This document shows, one piece after another, positions 1 through 6,382 of a stretch of 12,083 bases of DNA (position 1 is the stretch's first letter; every line of letters begins with the position of its first letter). The stretch lies in NCBI GenBank assembly GCA_001817755.1, contig MHIY01000001.1:17313-29395 (forward strand), given 5' to 3'. The notes below the pieces were generated by a model. That model saw nothing but the letters and a program-made list of their open reading frames with translations. It was not told where the DNA came from and ran no database searches. The position numbers were made by a program, and so were the translations under genes. The DNA comes from Candidatus Colwellbacteria bacterium RIFCSPLOWO2_01_FULL_48_10. GTDB taxonomy: Bacteria; Patescibacteriota; Minisyncoccia; UBA6257; Colwellbacteraceae.

Positions 1-1
1 T

Positions 2-115
2 ATAGATTCAAAGTTTTTCTTCACGGTAATTTTATACTTATTTATGAGCGGTGGACTTTTTCTGTTATTAGCCTTACTCGATTTAAATTTTATACATGGG
101 CTATTTAGTCAGTAA
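2..115 (+). CDS. possible C-terminal tail of a membrane protein (5' truncated)
   Basis: An open frame enters from the left edge and ends at TAA 113-115, giving 37 residues. The middle is strongly hydrophobic (for example FFFTVILYLFMSGGLFLLLA), like a transmembrane helix, followed by a short polar tail ending HGLFSQ. No start is visible, so it would be the 3' end of a gene beginning outside the window. The region is AT-rich, where T-rich codons give hydrophobic residues by chance, and frame 1 is also open to position 108, so this is a weak call. No family can be named. Confidence 0.35.
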   Translation: MDSKFFFTVILYLFMSGGLFLLLALLDLNFIHGLFSQ

Positions 116-404
116 AAGTAAGATAAATGAGACACTCCAAATACCACGTTTCTGTGTCCCATTTGTGCCATTTACCCAAATAAGCCGATAGACACGTTCC
201 CAGTCCTTTTTATAGTGTCTATTGTGTCTATCGAGACCCCGACCCACATGCCTAAAATTAACCCCTAGCGCGACCCTCGAAAAACCCTCATACTGATTGA
301 TATTACGAAGTTCTAGACCGACACACACCGCAGTCAAAGTATGAAGTATCAAGTGACTGAGCCGCATGCTTCTTATACTCGTAATTTTAAGTTAAACTTA
401 ATTT
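116..404. other. AT-rich intergenic region with inverted and direct repeats
   Basis: I see no convincing gene in this 290-bp gap. It holds a perfect 9-bp inverted repeat, GATAGACAC (187-195) against GTGTCTATC (224-232), with a second partial copy GTGTCTAT at 215-222. The 18-mer at 316-333 (GACCGACACACACCGCAG) recurs with one mismatch at 1667-1684 inside the next gene, and its first 14 bases recur with two changes at 2490-2503. An 88-codon minus-strand frame (101-367) is open here but its content follows these repeats and it resembles no family I know. Confidence 0.45.
387..401 (+). promoter_or_regulatory. 15-nt palindrome just upstream of the 446-aa gene
   Basis: TTAAGTT-A-AACTTAA is a perfect inverted repeat with a one-base centre, ending 3 nt before the ATG at 405. 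A weak -10-like TATACT lies at 374-379, which would place transcription start at the palindrome. There is no Shine-Dalgarno sequence. It could be an operator, but in such AT-rich DNA a chance palindrome is quite possible. Confidence 0.25.
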
Positions 405-1745
405 ATGGAGTTTCAGAAAAATATTCCTGATTACGAGGGCAATAACCCAGATTCTGGAATAGATCTGGCTAGAGCTGAGTTATATAGAAAGATGAGTGGT
501 CCAAGGATTTTAGACGGACTAAAAGATAGGAAAGATACCATACCTAAAATAGAGGCTAGAGAAAATATCTCGTTGGAAAATATCGCTGCAAAAGCCGGAG
601 TATCTTTAGAAAATCTGGATAATTGGCTTAAAGATAAAATTGCTCTTTTTACTAAGCATCTTGATGGCGAAGTGAGCTATCCAAGTCAAGAATATTTTCC
701 GCTTATTGATGATTTGTATAACATTTTTATTTTCTCTCAAGAAAATCCAGATGCTATTGGGGAATCTCCATGGCTAAAAAGTTTTCAGTCATTTGAAGAG
801 TTTTGTACTTATTATTGTCCAAATGCTTCACCGCACACGCAAGCTTATTTAGCTCATAATATTCAGAAATTCGTGGAATGGCGCGTGTATCCATCCAGAG
901 AAGTCAGCATTCGTCCTGGTAGTGCTTCTACGATAGTATCTGACAATAAGTTGTATATGGGTAAGGGTAATTGGACACTTATGCCTGAACCTTTTTGGGA
1001 TACACCAGGAAGCGGGAGTTTTGTTGAAGAGGAAGTTATATTGGAAATAATATCTCTTATTAAAAATGGCTATAAGGAGCCGGATTACTCTCATGCATCA
1101 GGTTCTGAAGCCCTAGAAAATATAGGAAAACAGCAAGCGATACTTAGTGCCGCAGAAGCATTGAAATCGGGCGTGAAACCAAAAACAGGTGAATTTTTCT
1201 CGTACATTAATCACGATGGCAATTCTGTAACTGGCCGAGACACTGGCCTTGAGTCAGTTTACGCGGATCACGGAGGACCCAGATACGGATACCATATAAT
1301 TCGTTGGTTTGATGAATTCTTTATAAATTTTGGTATTAACAAACAACACCAGGAAGAATTTATGGCCAAAACGGATTTTCGTTATGGGCACGGCGAAAAT
1401 AGAAAAGATTTATCAGCAGATTGGGGTGGTGAAGGGATCCTTATTGGTAACAAAGTTCCGCTGTCTTCTATAGATTATGTTTATTACTGGAAACTTTATC
1501 ATGACGTTATTAAGAAGTGGGCTGATAAGAATCTTCCCGGCATAAATCTAATATCTCTCGAAGCAGCCCAAGTTCTAGAAAAATATGGAAATAGTATTAA
1601 TACTATCGCTTTACAAGAAGGCATTACTCCAGAAGAAGCCTGGGCTAAACTTATTGAAATATCGAAGACCGAGACACACCGCAGAGAGGTATTGCCTCAA
1701 TCAGAGTATTCTATCGAATTTGTGAATTCCGAGAATGTTGGGTAA
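405..1745 (+). CDS. hypothetical protein, 446 aa, unknown function
   Basis: I do not recognise a family. The protein looks soluble: no signal peptide and no membrane segment. Residues 55-77 (ISLENIAAKAGVSLENLDNW) resemble the helix-turn-helix of LacI-type regulators, and residues 395-418 (containing NTIALQEGITPEEAW) have a similar helix-turn-helix flavour. The middle (about 265-345) is rich in His, Asp, Gly and aromatic residues, including NHDG, ADHGGPRYGYH and RYGHGENR, which could be a metal or ligand site, but this is only an impression. The ATG at 405 has no Shine-Dalgarno. Its 3' end overlaps the convergent oxygenase gene by 49 bp, and codons 421-427 lie in a copy of a repeat seen upstream at 316-333, so the C-terminus may have been extended by a repeat. 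The gene is much more AT-rich than the block beginning at 2565, which fits an accessory or acquired gene. Confidence 0.8.
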   Translation: MEFQKNIPDYEGNNPDSGIDLARAELYRKMSGPRILDGLKDRKDTIPKIEARENISLENIAAKAGVSLENLDNWLKDKIALFTKHLDGEVSYPSQEYFPLIDDLYNIFIFSQENPDAIGESPWLKSFQSFEEFCTYYCPNASPHTQAYLAHNIQKFVEWRVYPSREVSIRPGSASTIVSDNKLYMGKGNWTLMPEPFWDTPGSGSFVEEEVILEIISLIKNGYKEPDYSHASGSEALENIGKQQAILSAAEALKSGVKPKTGEFFSYINHDGNSVTGRDTGLESVYADHGGPRYGYHIIRWFDEFFINFGINKQHQEEFMAKTDFRYGHGENRKDLSADWGGEGILIGNKVPLSSIDYVYYWKLYHDVIKKWADKNLPGINLISLEAAQVLEKYGNSINTIALQEGITPEEAWAKLIEISKTETHRREVLPQSEYSIEFVNSENVG

Positions 1746-2443
1746 GGACCCTCGGTAATGTCTGCAAAGAACACAATACTTATTCTGGAAATGTTTTCAT
1801 TGATGTTATTTTTTCGATCATGCGCTATTTCATGCCAACCCGGCCTGAAATCCTGGTTTGTTATGGAACGCATCCTAACTCCTGCCATTAAAATGGCTTG
1901 ATTTTTTGCGGCCATGACTGGTTTTGTGGTTTTATTGTTTATGCCAATTCTTAGTCCCGGATTAGTTTCAGATAATAAGAGGGTCAAAGCGCACTTATCA
2001 TAGTGTGGCCGCGCAGGGATCTTTTCTAAATCTTTGCCATATTTCATGAATACCAGGTGATATGGATTTACATTATGGTGGGGTACAAAATTTTTATGGA
2101 TTCCAGGAAATTGTTTTTCTAGTTGAATTATTATCTCCTGCATGGCTGTTTTCGCCACCGCGTAGATTTTCTCCGCTGAAAGTATGAAATTATCTATTTC
2201 TGGAGAGTTAATGTTTCGTTTAATTCCCGGACTGTAACTTAAATATTCTTTATTTTCAGATTCGCTGTAGTTAATATTACTTTCTAGATTTGGACTAAGC
2301 TGATTCTTGAAAGAGTCTGGCAATTTAAGAAAATTAACAAAATTGTCGATAGCTTCTGATACATCCTCCTTTTTCACGGGAGATCGGATTATTAGATATC
2401 CGTTTTCTTTAAAACCCTTACTTATTTGGCTAAAAAAATCCAT
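1697..2443 (-). CDS. 2-oxoglutarate/Fe(II)-dependent oxygenase, isopenicillin N synthase-like
   Basis: The 248-aa protein has the layout of the isopenicillin N synthase/2OG dioxygenase superfamily. The N-terminus (FKENGYLIIRSPV) matches the usual opening strand. The iron site is visible: H147-x-D149 in RPHYDKCALTLLLS, a distal His (H208 in WHEIAHD is the best candidate, H204 the alternative), then R220-x-S222 in SRISIVFF, which in this family binds the 2OG carboxylate. The NPGLRIG strand between them is also typical. The length is somewhat shorter than the usual 300 or more residues. The substrate cannot be predicted. AT-rich sequence lies before the ATG, with TTGACG (2464-2469) and TATAAT only 14 bp apart, a poor promoter. 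The gene converges on and overlaps the 446-aa gene by 49 bp; both share low GC, suggesting joint acquisition. Fold assignment is fairly sure, function open. Confidence 0.75.
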   Translation of the reverse strand: MDFFSQISKGFKENGYLIIRSPVKKEDVSEAIDNFVNFLKLPDSFKNQLSPNLESNINYSESENKEYLSYSPGIKRNINSPEIDNFILSAEKIYAVAKTAMQEIIIQLEKQFPGIHKNFVPHHNVNPYHLVFMKYGKDLEKIPARPHYDKCALTLLLSETNPGLRIGINNKTTKPVMAAKNQAILMAGVRMRSITNQDFRPGWHEIAHDRKNNINENISRISIVFFADITEGPYPTFSEFTNSIEYSD

Positions 2444-2541
2444 ATTATATATAAGAATACCATCGTCAAACTTATATTAGCTTTATCCTGACCGACGCAC
2501 GCCAATTTCGTTTGAATGTAGTGAAATTCAAAATTGAGCGC

Positions 2542-2556
2542 CCCGCCGAAGACGGG
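2542..2556 (-). terminator. weak hairpin after tyrS
   Basis: On the minus strand, 9 nt past the tyrS stop, CCCG(T)C-TTCG-GCGGG folds as a 5-bp stem with one bulged base and a UUCG loop. No good U-tract follows, only CAATTTTGAATTT further on. A second 7-bp inverted repeat (TTTGAAT 2511-2517, ATTCAAA 2526-2532) lies just downstream. It may end the tyrS transcript, but the evidence is thin. The rest of the 2444-2564 gap holds only a copy of GACCGACGCACGCC (2490-2503). Confidence 0.3.
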
Positions 2557-2564
2557 TCCTCTTT

Positions 2565-3755
2565 CTATTTCCTAACTCTCAAGAAATGTCTTTTGCCCAC
2601 TTGAAGCACTCTTTCTTTTTTCAAGTCTACCGAGAACTCAAGATTGCCTACTTTTTCTCCGTCTATCTTAACCGCGCCCTGCTCTATCAATCTCCTCGCC
2701 TCGCTCTTTGAGGGAGTAAGTTTTGCTTCGAGTATAAGCTCGATGATGGTGATCGATCCGCGGCCAGCGGAAAAAACCGGCATATCCGACGGCAATCCTT
2801 TTGACTCGAAAACCTTCTTGAATTCTTCACGGGCACTTTCGGAAGCCTTGTCTCCATGATACAGCCTAACTATTTCCGAAGCGAGCTTTAATTTGGCCTC
2901 TTTGGGATTTATTTTCCCAGAAGACATGTCCGTAGACGTCTTCTTAATATCCTCCTCTGGAACAGAGGTGCAAAGCATAAAATATTTCTCGATGAGATTA
3001 TCGGGAATAGCCATGACCTTGGAGAACATCGCATTCGAGTCTTCTTTGAGGCCGATATAATTCCCATAGCTCTTGCTCATCTTCTTAATTCCATCAGTCC
3101 CCTCGATCAGGGGTACAGTCATAACATCCTGCTCCTTCATACCGTAAAAACGCTGAACGCGGCGTCCCATGAGCAGATTGAATTTTTGGTCTGTGCCACC
3201 TAACTCGACATCGGCGGCTACTTTTACCGAATCATATCCTTGAAGAACTGGGTACATAAGTTCCAATAGGGTTATATCATTATCCTCGGAAAGTCTTTTT
3301 TTGAAATCTGCGCGGCGGAGAGTCTGTTGGACAGTTGCCGATGATGCAAGCTGCAGCATTGAGGCGAGACCCTGTTTCTTGTGCCACTCGCTGTTGTATC
3401 TCACCTCCAGATTCTTTTTGCTAAGGATTCTATGGGCCTGTTCGAGATACTTCTTAAAATTAGCCTTAACTTCCTTTTCAGTAAGAGGTTTGCGCGTTTC
3501 GGAGCGGCCGGATGGGTCGCCAATGGTAGCGGTAAAATCACCTATGATAAGAACGGCGGTATGCCCCAAATCCTGAAATTGCCTCAGCTTTCTTAAAACA
3601 ACAGCGTGGCCTAAATGAAGGTCAGAGCCAGTCGGATCTATTCCAAACTTTATGCGCAGTTTCTGCCCCGAATCGAGCAACCCGATCAGATGGTCGCGTT
3701 CTATGACTTCCTCGACTCCGCGATCAAGGAGATTATTAATCTCGTTGGTATTCAT
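2565..3755 (-). CDS. tyrS: tyrosyl-tRNA synthetase
   Basis: This 396-aa class I synthetase charges tRNA-Tyr with tyrosine at the cost of ATP in the cytoplasm. The class I signatures are intact: HLGH at 47-50 (HIGH motif) in FGIDPTGSDLHLGH, and KMSKS at 225-229. GGTDQKFNLLMGR (186-198) is the conserved tyrosine/AMP-binding stretch of bacterial TyrRS. The C-terminus (about 335-396, with SKSEARRLIEQGAVKIDG) is the S4 RNA-binding domain. The length fits the roughly 400-aa bacterial subgroup. The ATG at 3755 gives the expected N-terminus. It has its own promoter (3771-3799) directly after the clpP terminator, so it is probably a separate transcript with a leader of about 10 nt and no real Shine-Dalgarno. 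Confidence 0.97.
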   Translation of the reverse strand: MNTNEINNLLDRGVEEVIERDHLIGLLDSGQKLRIKFGIDPTGSDLHLGHAVVLRKLRQFQDLGHTAVLIIGDFTATIGDPSGRSETRKPLTEKEVKANFKKYLEQAHRILSKKNLEVRYNSEWHKKQGLASMLQLASSATVQQTLRRADFKKRLSEDNDITLLELMYPVLQGYDSVKVAADVELGGTDQKFNLLMGRRVQRFYGMKEQDVMTVPLIEGTDGIKKMSKSYGNYIGLKEDSNAMFSKVMAIPDNLIEKYFMLCTSVPEEDIKKTSTDMSSGKINPKEAKLKLASEIVRLYHGDKASESAREEFKKVFESKGLPSDMPVFSAGRGSITIIELILEAKLTPSKSEARRLIEQGAVKIDGEKVGNLEFSVDLKKERVLQVGKRHFLRVRK

Positions 3756-3770
3756 GCTTCTTTGTGTCTA

Positions 3771-3799
3771 ATCGTACAACGGGATGGAGATAGTATCAA
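3771..3799 (-). promoter_or_regulatory. sigma70-type promoter of tyrS
   Basis: On the minus strand TTGATA (3799-3794, 5 of 6 consensus bases) and TACGAT (3776-3771, 4 of 6) are separated by exactly 17 bp. Transcription would begin near 3764, about 9 nt before the tyrS ATG. The -35 box overlaps the U-tract of the clpP terminator, a compact arrangement. Confidence 0.5.
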
Positions 3800-3820
3800 A
3801 AATCCGCCGGGGCGGCGGAT
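3797..3820 (-). terminator. intrinsic terminator after clpP
   Basis: On the minus strand a perfect 7-bp GC-rich stem, ATCCGCC / GGCGGAT, with a 5-nt loop is followed directly by TTTTTG. It lies 11 nt beyond the clpP stop and closes the nusA-ppa-clpP unit. It is the clearest rho-independent terminator in the window. Confidence 0.85.
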
Positions 3821-3831
3821 CCTATATGATG

Positions 3832-4455
3832 CTATTTTCCCTTTTTGATCACCTTGTCGATAACGCCGTACTTTTCGGCTTCCTCGGGCGTGAGCCAGAA
3901 GTCGCGGTCGGTATCGTTTCCGATCTTCGTGAGTGGCTGGCCGGTAATCTTCGCGAGTATCTGATTCATTCTTTCCTTGGTCTTAAGTATCTGCTTAGCG
4001 GCGATCTCGATGTCTGTTGCCTGGCCTCCAATGCCGCCATCGCCAAGATGGATCTGATGCAGGAGTATCTCCGAGTTCGGCAAAGAAAACCTTTTGCCCT
4101 TCTTGCCGGCGGCAAGCAAAAATGCGCCCATGGATGCGGCCATACCCACACAAATGGTCGAAACGTCCGGCCTAATGTGCTGCATAGTGTCGTATATAGC
4201 CATTCCGGAATAGACCGATCCGCCTGGAGAGTTGATGTAGAGCTTAATGTCTTCCTTCGGGTTCTGACTCTCCAAAAAAAGCATCTGCGCGATCACCGCG
4301 TTCGCAACTCCGTCGTTGATGCCTCCACCAAGGAAGATTATCCGGTCCTTCAAAAGGCGCGAGTAGATGTCGTAGGCGCGTTCACCGTACGGCGTCTTTT
4401 CGATGACGGTTGGGATCAAGTATTGACTCTCCGAGCTGATACTATTTTTTAACAT
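3832..4455 (-). CDS. clpP: ATP-dependent Clp protease proteolytic subunit
   Basis: The 207-aa serine peptidase forms the tetradecameric barrel that degrades unfolded substrates fed by Clp ATPases. The triad is visible: S108 in GMAASMGA, H133 in EILLHQ, and D185 in DTDRDF. LYINSPGGSVYSGMAIYD (72-89) is the standard oxyanion-region signature, and PTVIEKTPYGERAYDIYSRLL the usual N-terminus. Compared with E. coli and S. aureus ClpP, the loop after the catalytic His is three residues longer (HQIHLGDGGIGGQATD against HQPLGG.QGQAT) and lacks the proline. The ATG lies inside the ppa stop region (14-bp overlap), pointing to translational coupling; there is no Shine-Dalgarno. No ATPase partner is in the window. 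Confidence 0.97.
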   Translation of the reverse strand: MLKNSISSESQYLIPTVIEKTPYGERAYDIYSRLLKDRIIFLGGGINDGVANAVIAQMLFLESQNPKEDIKLYINSPGGSVYSGMAIYDTMQHIRPDVSTICVGMAASMGAFLLAAGKKGKRFSLPNSEILLHQIHLGDGGIGGQATDIEIAAKQILKTKERMNQILAKITGQPLTKIGNDTDRDFWLTPEEAEKYGVIDKVIKKGK

Positions 4456-4915
4456 AAGATTTGCTAATTACTGCTTCTGCCTCTTTAGCATCGCCCCAAC
4501 CCTTCGGTTCAACTTTCTTGTTTTTCTCTAAATTCTTGTAGGTCTTGAAAAACTCTTCTATCTCTCTGGTTAAAGCTTCGGGGATGTCTTGCAGGTCTTC
4601 CCAGGATTCATAATAGCTATCACCCTCCGGCACGGCGATTATCTTTTCATCGTTATCGCCAGTATCCACCATTTTAAAAACGGCAATCGGCCGGCAAGGA
4701 ACAACGCAACCCGGAAAAGTAGAAAAGCGGTTAATGATCATGACGTCCAGCGCATCGCCGTCATCGCACAAAGTGCCTTCGACATAGCCGTAATCCGCTG
4801 GGTAGCCGACCGAGCTTTTGAGCACACGGTCGAGTTTAATACGACCGCTCTCCTTATCAATTTCGTACTTGTTGCGCGAACCTTTAGTGATTTCAATTAT
4901 TACGTCTAGCTTCAT
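4442..4915 (-). CDS. ppa: inorganic pyrophosphatase, family I
   Basis: This soluble Mg-dependent enzyme hydrolyses pyrophosphate to phosphate, pulling forward nucleotide polymerisation and aminoacylation. Family I signatures: IEITKGSRNKYEID near the N-terminus, RVLKSSVGYPADYGYVEGT, and the metal-binding DGDALD, in which Ala replaces the more usual Pro. A start at ATG 4915 (MKLDVIIEIT) gives 157 residues. An in-frame ATG at 4948 would add 11 residues, but that stretch (coding NNAN) lies in the ATTCGCATTATT repeats also found between rpsO and the NYN gene, so I prefer 4915. In favour of 4948, a GGAG lies 11 nt upstream of it. The gene sits between nusA and clpP, with its 3' end overlapping clpP by 14 bp. 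Confidence 0.95.
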   Translation of the reverse strand: MKLDVIIEITKGSRNKYEIDKESGRIKLDRVLKSSVGYPADYGYVEGTLCDDGDALDVMIINRFSTFPGCVVPCRPIAVFKMVDTGDNDEKIIAVPEGDSYYESWEDLQDIPEALTREIEEFFKTYKNLEKNKKVEPKGWGDAKEAEAVISKSYVKK

Positions 4916-4963
4916 GGATTTATTCGCATTATTTGTTGCAATTCGCATTATTGGCGATTACTC
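4916..4963 (-). repeat. GAGTAATCGC / AATAATGCGAAT intergenic repeats after nusA
   Basis: ATTCGCATTATT occurs twice, exactly 19 nt apart (4922-4933 and 4941-4952, + strand notation), and GCGATTACTC (4954-4963) abuts the nusA stop codon. Both the 12-mer and the 10-mer recur at the 3' end of rpsO (10296-10391), also abutting the stop codon, so this is a repeat family placed at gene ends. Confidence 0.6.
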
Positions 4964-6187
4964 CTACTCCTCGTCAGCTCCCTTAGGGTAAATAGGGGCT
5001 TCGCCATCGGAAACGGCAGCGCCAGAGGCCATGCCTCCCTCGGGGGCTTCGCTCGGCCGCGACTGCGAACGCACATCTATCTTATATCCAGTCAGCTTTG
5101 CCGCCAAGCGCACGTTCTGTCCGCCTTTGCCGATTGCAAGACTAAGCTCACTGTCGGGCACAAGCGCGAGCGCTTCGTTGCCGCGTATTTCGACTGACTT
5201 AACCTTGGTCGGCGACAGGGAATTAGCCACGAAATCTTCGGGCTTATCGGACCATTCGATGATATCGAGCTTTTCCGCTCCCAGCTCGTTCGTAACCGCC
5301 ATTACGCGGGTTCCGCGCTGGCCTACGCACGAACCAACCGGATCAATGCCCTCAACCGGCGAATAAACGGCTATTTTCGTGCGGCTACCGGGTTCTCTGG
5401 CAATGCCTTTTATCTCAACTACACCGTCCGCGATCTCCGGAACTTCGAGCTCGAAGAGCTTGCTTACGAACTTCGGATGTGCGCGGGATACGATTATGGC
5501 CGGAGTTTTTAAATCAACTCCCACTGAAGATATGTAGAACCTTAAACGTTCGGCAACGCGGTAGTGTTCGCCGGGAATTGATTCGTTGTAAGGCAGTATG
5601 GCAGTTACACGGCCAAGGTCGACATAGACATTCCCACGCTCGAAACGCTGGACAACGCCACTTACGATTTGGCCCTCCTTGTCTTTATATTCCTTGAATA
5701 TAGATTCACGCTCGATCTCGCGGAGCTTCTGTATAATGACTTGCTTCGCAGTCTGGGCGGCGATGCGGCCGAAATCAGTCTGGACCGGCAGGACTATTTC
5801 AATCTCGTCGCCAACCTTGATGTCTTTCTTCTTGGCCTGCCCGGCCAGGGCCTGCCCGGCCAGGGAAAATTCTTTTCTAGCATCGGCTATCAACACATGT
5901 CTCTCAGGAGAATAGCGCGGGAGCTTCTCTTCTCCTTCCACGGTTTCAGTCGCATCCTCGTCTGTCAGCCTTACAGTCGACTCATCAACAACCTCTTTTA
6001 TCTGAGTAAACTTCAGGTCGCCGGTCTTGGTGTCCAGTTTGGCGCGCACCACTATCCCCTTTTCGCCATATTCTTTCTTGTAAGCCGCGGCAAAAGAATC
6101 TTCTATGGCCGCGATGATCTTTTCGGCTTCTATGCCTTTTTCAGTAGATATTTGATTAACCGTCTGTATCAATGCTTTTAGGTCCAT
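4964..6187 (-). CDS. nusA: transcription elongation/termination factor NusA
   Basis: NusA binds RNA polymerase and nascent RNA and influences pausing, termination and antitermination. Domains in order: RNA-polymerase-binding N-terminal domain (about 1-130), S1 domain (about 171-235, GQIVSGVVQRFERGNVYVDLG), KH1 (about 236-310, with GQRG at 289-292 in DPVGSCVGQRGTRV) and KH2 (about 325-372, with GKGG at 353-356 in LAIGKGGQNVRLAAKLTG). The C-terminal tail (373-407) is short, acidic and low-complexity; the acidic repeats of the longer E. coli protein are absent. The N-terminal domain holds a tandem LAGQA duplication (109-118). The ATG at 6187 has no Shine-Dalgarno, and its A and U lie in a perfect 14-bp leader stem, so initiation may be structure-controlled. 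It heads a nusA-ppa-clpP unit. Confidence 0.96.
   Translation of the reverse strand: MDLKALIQTVNQISTEKGIEAEKIIAAIEDSFAAAYKKEYGEKGIVVRAKLDTKTGDLKFTQIKEVVDESTVRLTDEDATETVEGEEKLPRYSPERHVLIADARKEFSLAGQALAGQAKKKDIKVGDEIEIVLPVQTDFGRIAAQTAKQVIIQKLREIERESIFKEYKDKEGQIVSGVVQRFERGNVYVDLGRVTAILPYNESIPGEHYRVAERLRFYISSVGVDLKTPAIIVSRAHPKFVSKLFELEVPEIADGVVEIKGIAREPGSRTKIAVYSPVEGIDPVGSCVGQRGTRVMAVTNELGAEKLDIIEWSDKPEDFVANSLSPTKVKSVEIRGNEALALVPDSELSLAIGKGGQNVRLAAKLTGYKIDVRSQSRPSEAPEGGMASGAAVSDGEAPIYPKGADEE
5834..5863. repeat. perfect 15-bp tandem duplication inside nusA
   Basis: GGCCTGCCCGGCCAG occurs twice head to tail (5834-5848 and 5849-5863). On the coding strand it yields LAGQA-LAGQA in the region between the conserved N-terminal part and the S1 domain. 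A multiple of three, it keeps the frame; the exact match suggests a recent slippage event. Confidence 0.85.
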
Positions 6188-6251
6188 CCCGTTAGAAATT
6201 TGTTTTTATTTAATCGACTAGCTTTATGAGAACCGTTATTTCTAACGGGAT
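6186..6251 (-). promoter_or_regulatory. two-state RNA leader structure sequestering the nusA start
   Basis: On the minus strand ATCCCGTTAGAAAT (6251-6238) is perfectly complementary to ATTTCTAACGGGAT (6199-6186): 14 bp across a 38-nt loop. The last two bases are the A and U of the nusA AUG. The 5' arm can instead form a local hairpin, CCGTTA (6248-6243), GAAA loop, TAACGG (6238-6233), a 6-bp stem with a GNRA loop. The two folds exclude each other. The long fold should block initiation and the short one leave it open. That both exist is seen in the sequence; regulation is inferred. Confidence 0.5.
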
Positions 6252-6305
6252 TCATATATTGTATGGTTTATAATTTATAAAATCCGCCTTCAGCGGATCA
6301 TTCAT
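6252..6305 (-). CDS. putative 17-aa leader peptide upstream of nusA
   Basis: ATG AAT GAT ... ATA TGA encodes MNDPLKADFINYKPYNI. Its ATG begins 7 nt after the -10 box of the promoter at 6312-6339, so the mRNA would be leaderless and start with this codon. The frame runs through the terminator-like hairpin at 6282-6298, and its stop (6254-6252) directly abuts the 5' arm of the 14-bp stem at 6251. A ribosome terminating there would cover that arm. No run of a single regulatory codon is present, although Asn, Tyr and Pro are frequent. Short ORFs arise easily by chance, so the call rests on position. Confidence 0.35.
   Translation of the reverse strand: MNDPLKADFINYKPYNI
6282..6298 (-). terminator. 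terminator-like hairpin in the nusA leader (attenuator candidate)
   Basis: On the minus strand ATCCGC-TGAAG-GCGGAT is a perfect 6-bp stem followed by TTTATAAATTAT. If transcription starts at 6305 the hairpin is in the nusA leader and within the 17-codon ORF, so translation would prevent it from folding. Otherwise it could be a terminator for the membrane-protein gene upstream. The U-tract is short (four Us, counting the one that ends the stem). Confidence 0.4.
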
Positions 6306-6311
6306 GTTGGT

Positions 6312-6339
6312 AGTGTAGCACTGAGGATAGAGATGTCAA
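6312..6339 (-). promoter_or_regulatory. promoter of the nusA-ppa-clpP unit
   Basis: On the minus strand a perfect TTGACA (6339-6334) is followed after 16 bp by TACACT (6317-6312, 4 of 6) with the extended-10 TGC just before it. Start of transcription is expected at 6305, the A of the leader-peptide ATG. A weaker alternative -10, TACAAT (6263-6258), would start at about 6251, the first base of the 14-bp stem, but has no -35 box. Confidence 0.6.
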
Positions 6340-6382
6340 CTATTCGCTCAATAACTTATTCTCTTGTGGCTCTCACTCTCAT

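Noticed and set aside
101..367. 88-codon minus-strand open frame near the left edge
   Set aside because: It crosses the inverted and direct repeats at 187-333, resembles no family I know and has no recognisable start signal. Kept only as part of the intergenic description.
3784..4452. 222-codon + strand frame opposite clpP
   Set aside because: It is the antisense shadow of clpP, whose catalytic motifs are intact on the minus strand.
4916..4948. Longer ppa start (ATG 4948)
   Set aside because: The extra 11 codons are the intergenic ATTCGCATTATT repeat and are not part of the pyrophosphatase family. A GGAG 11 nt upstream keeps it as a minor alternative.
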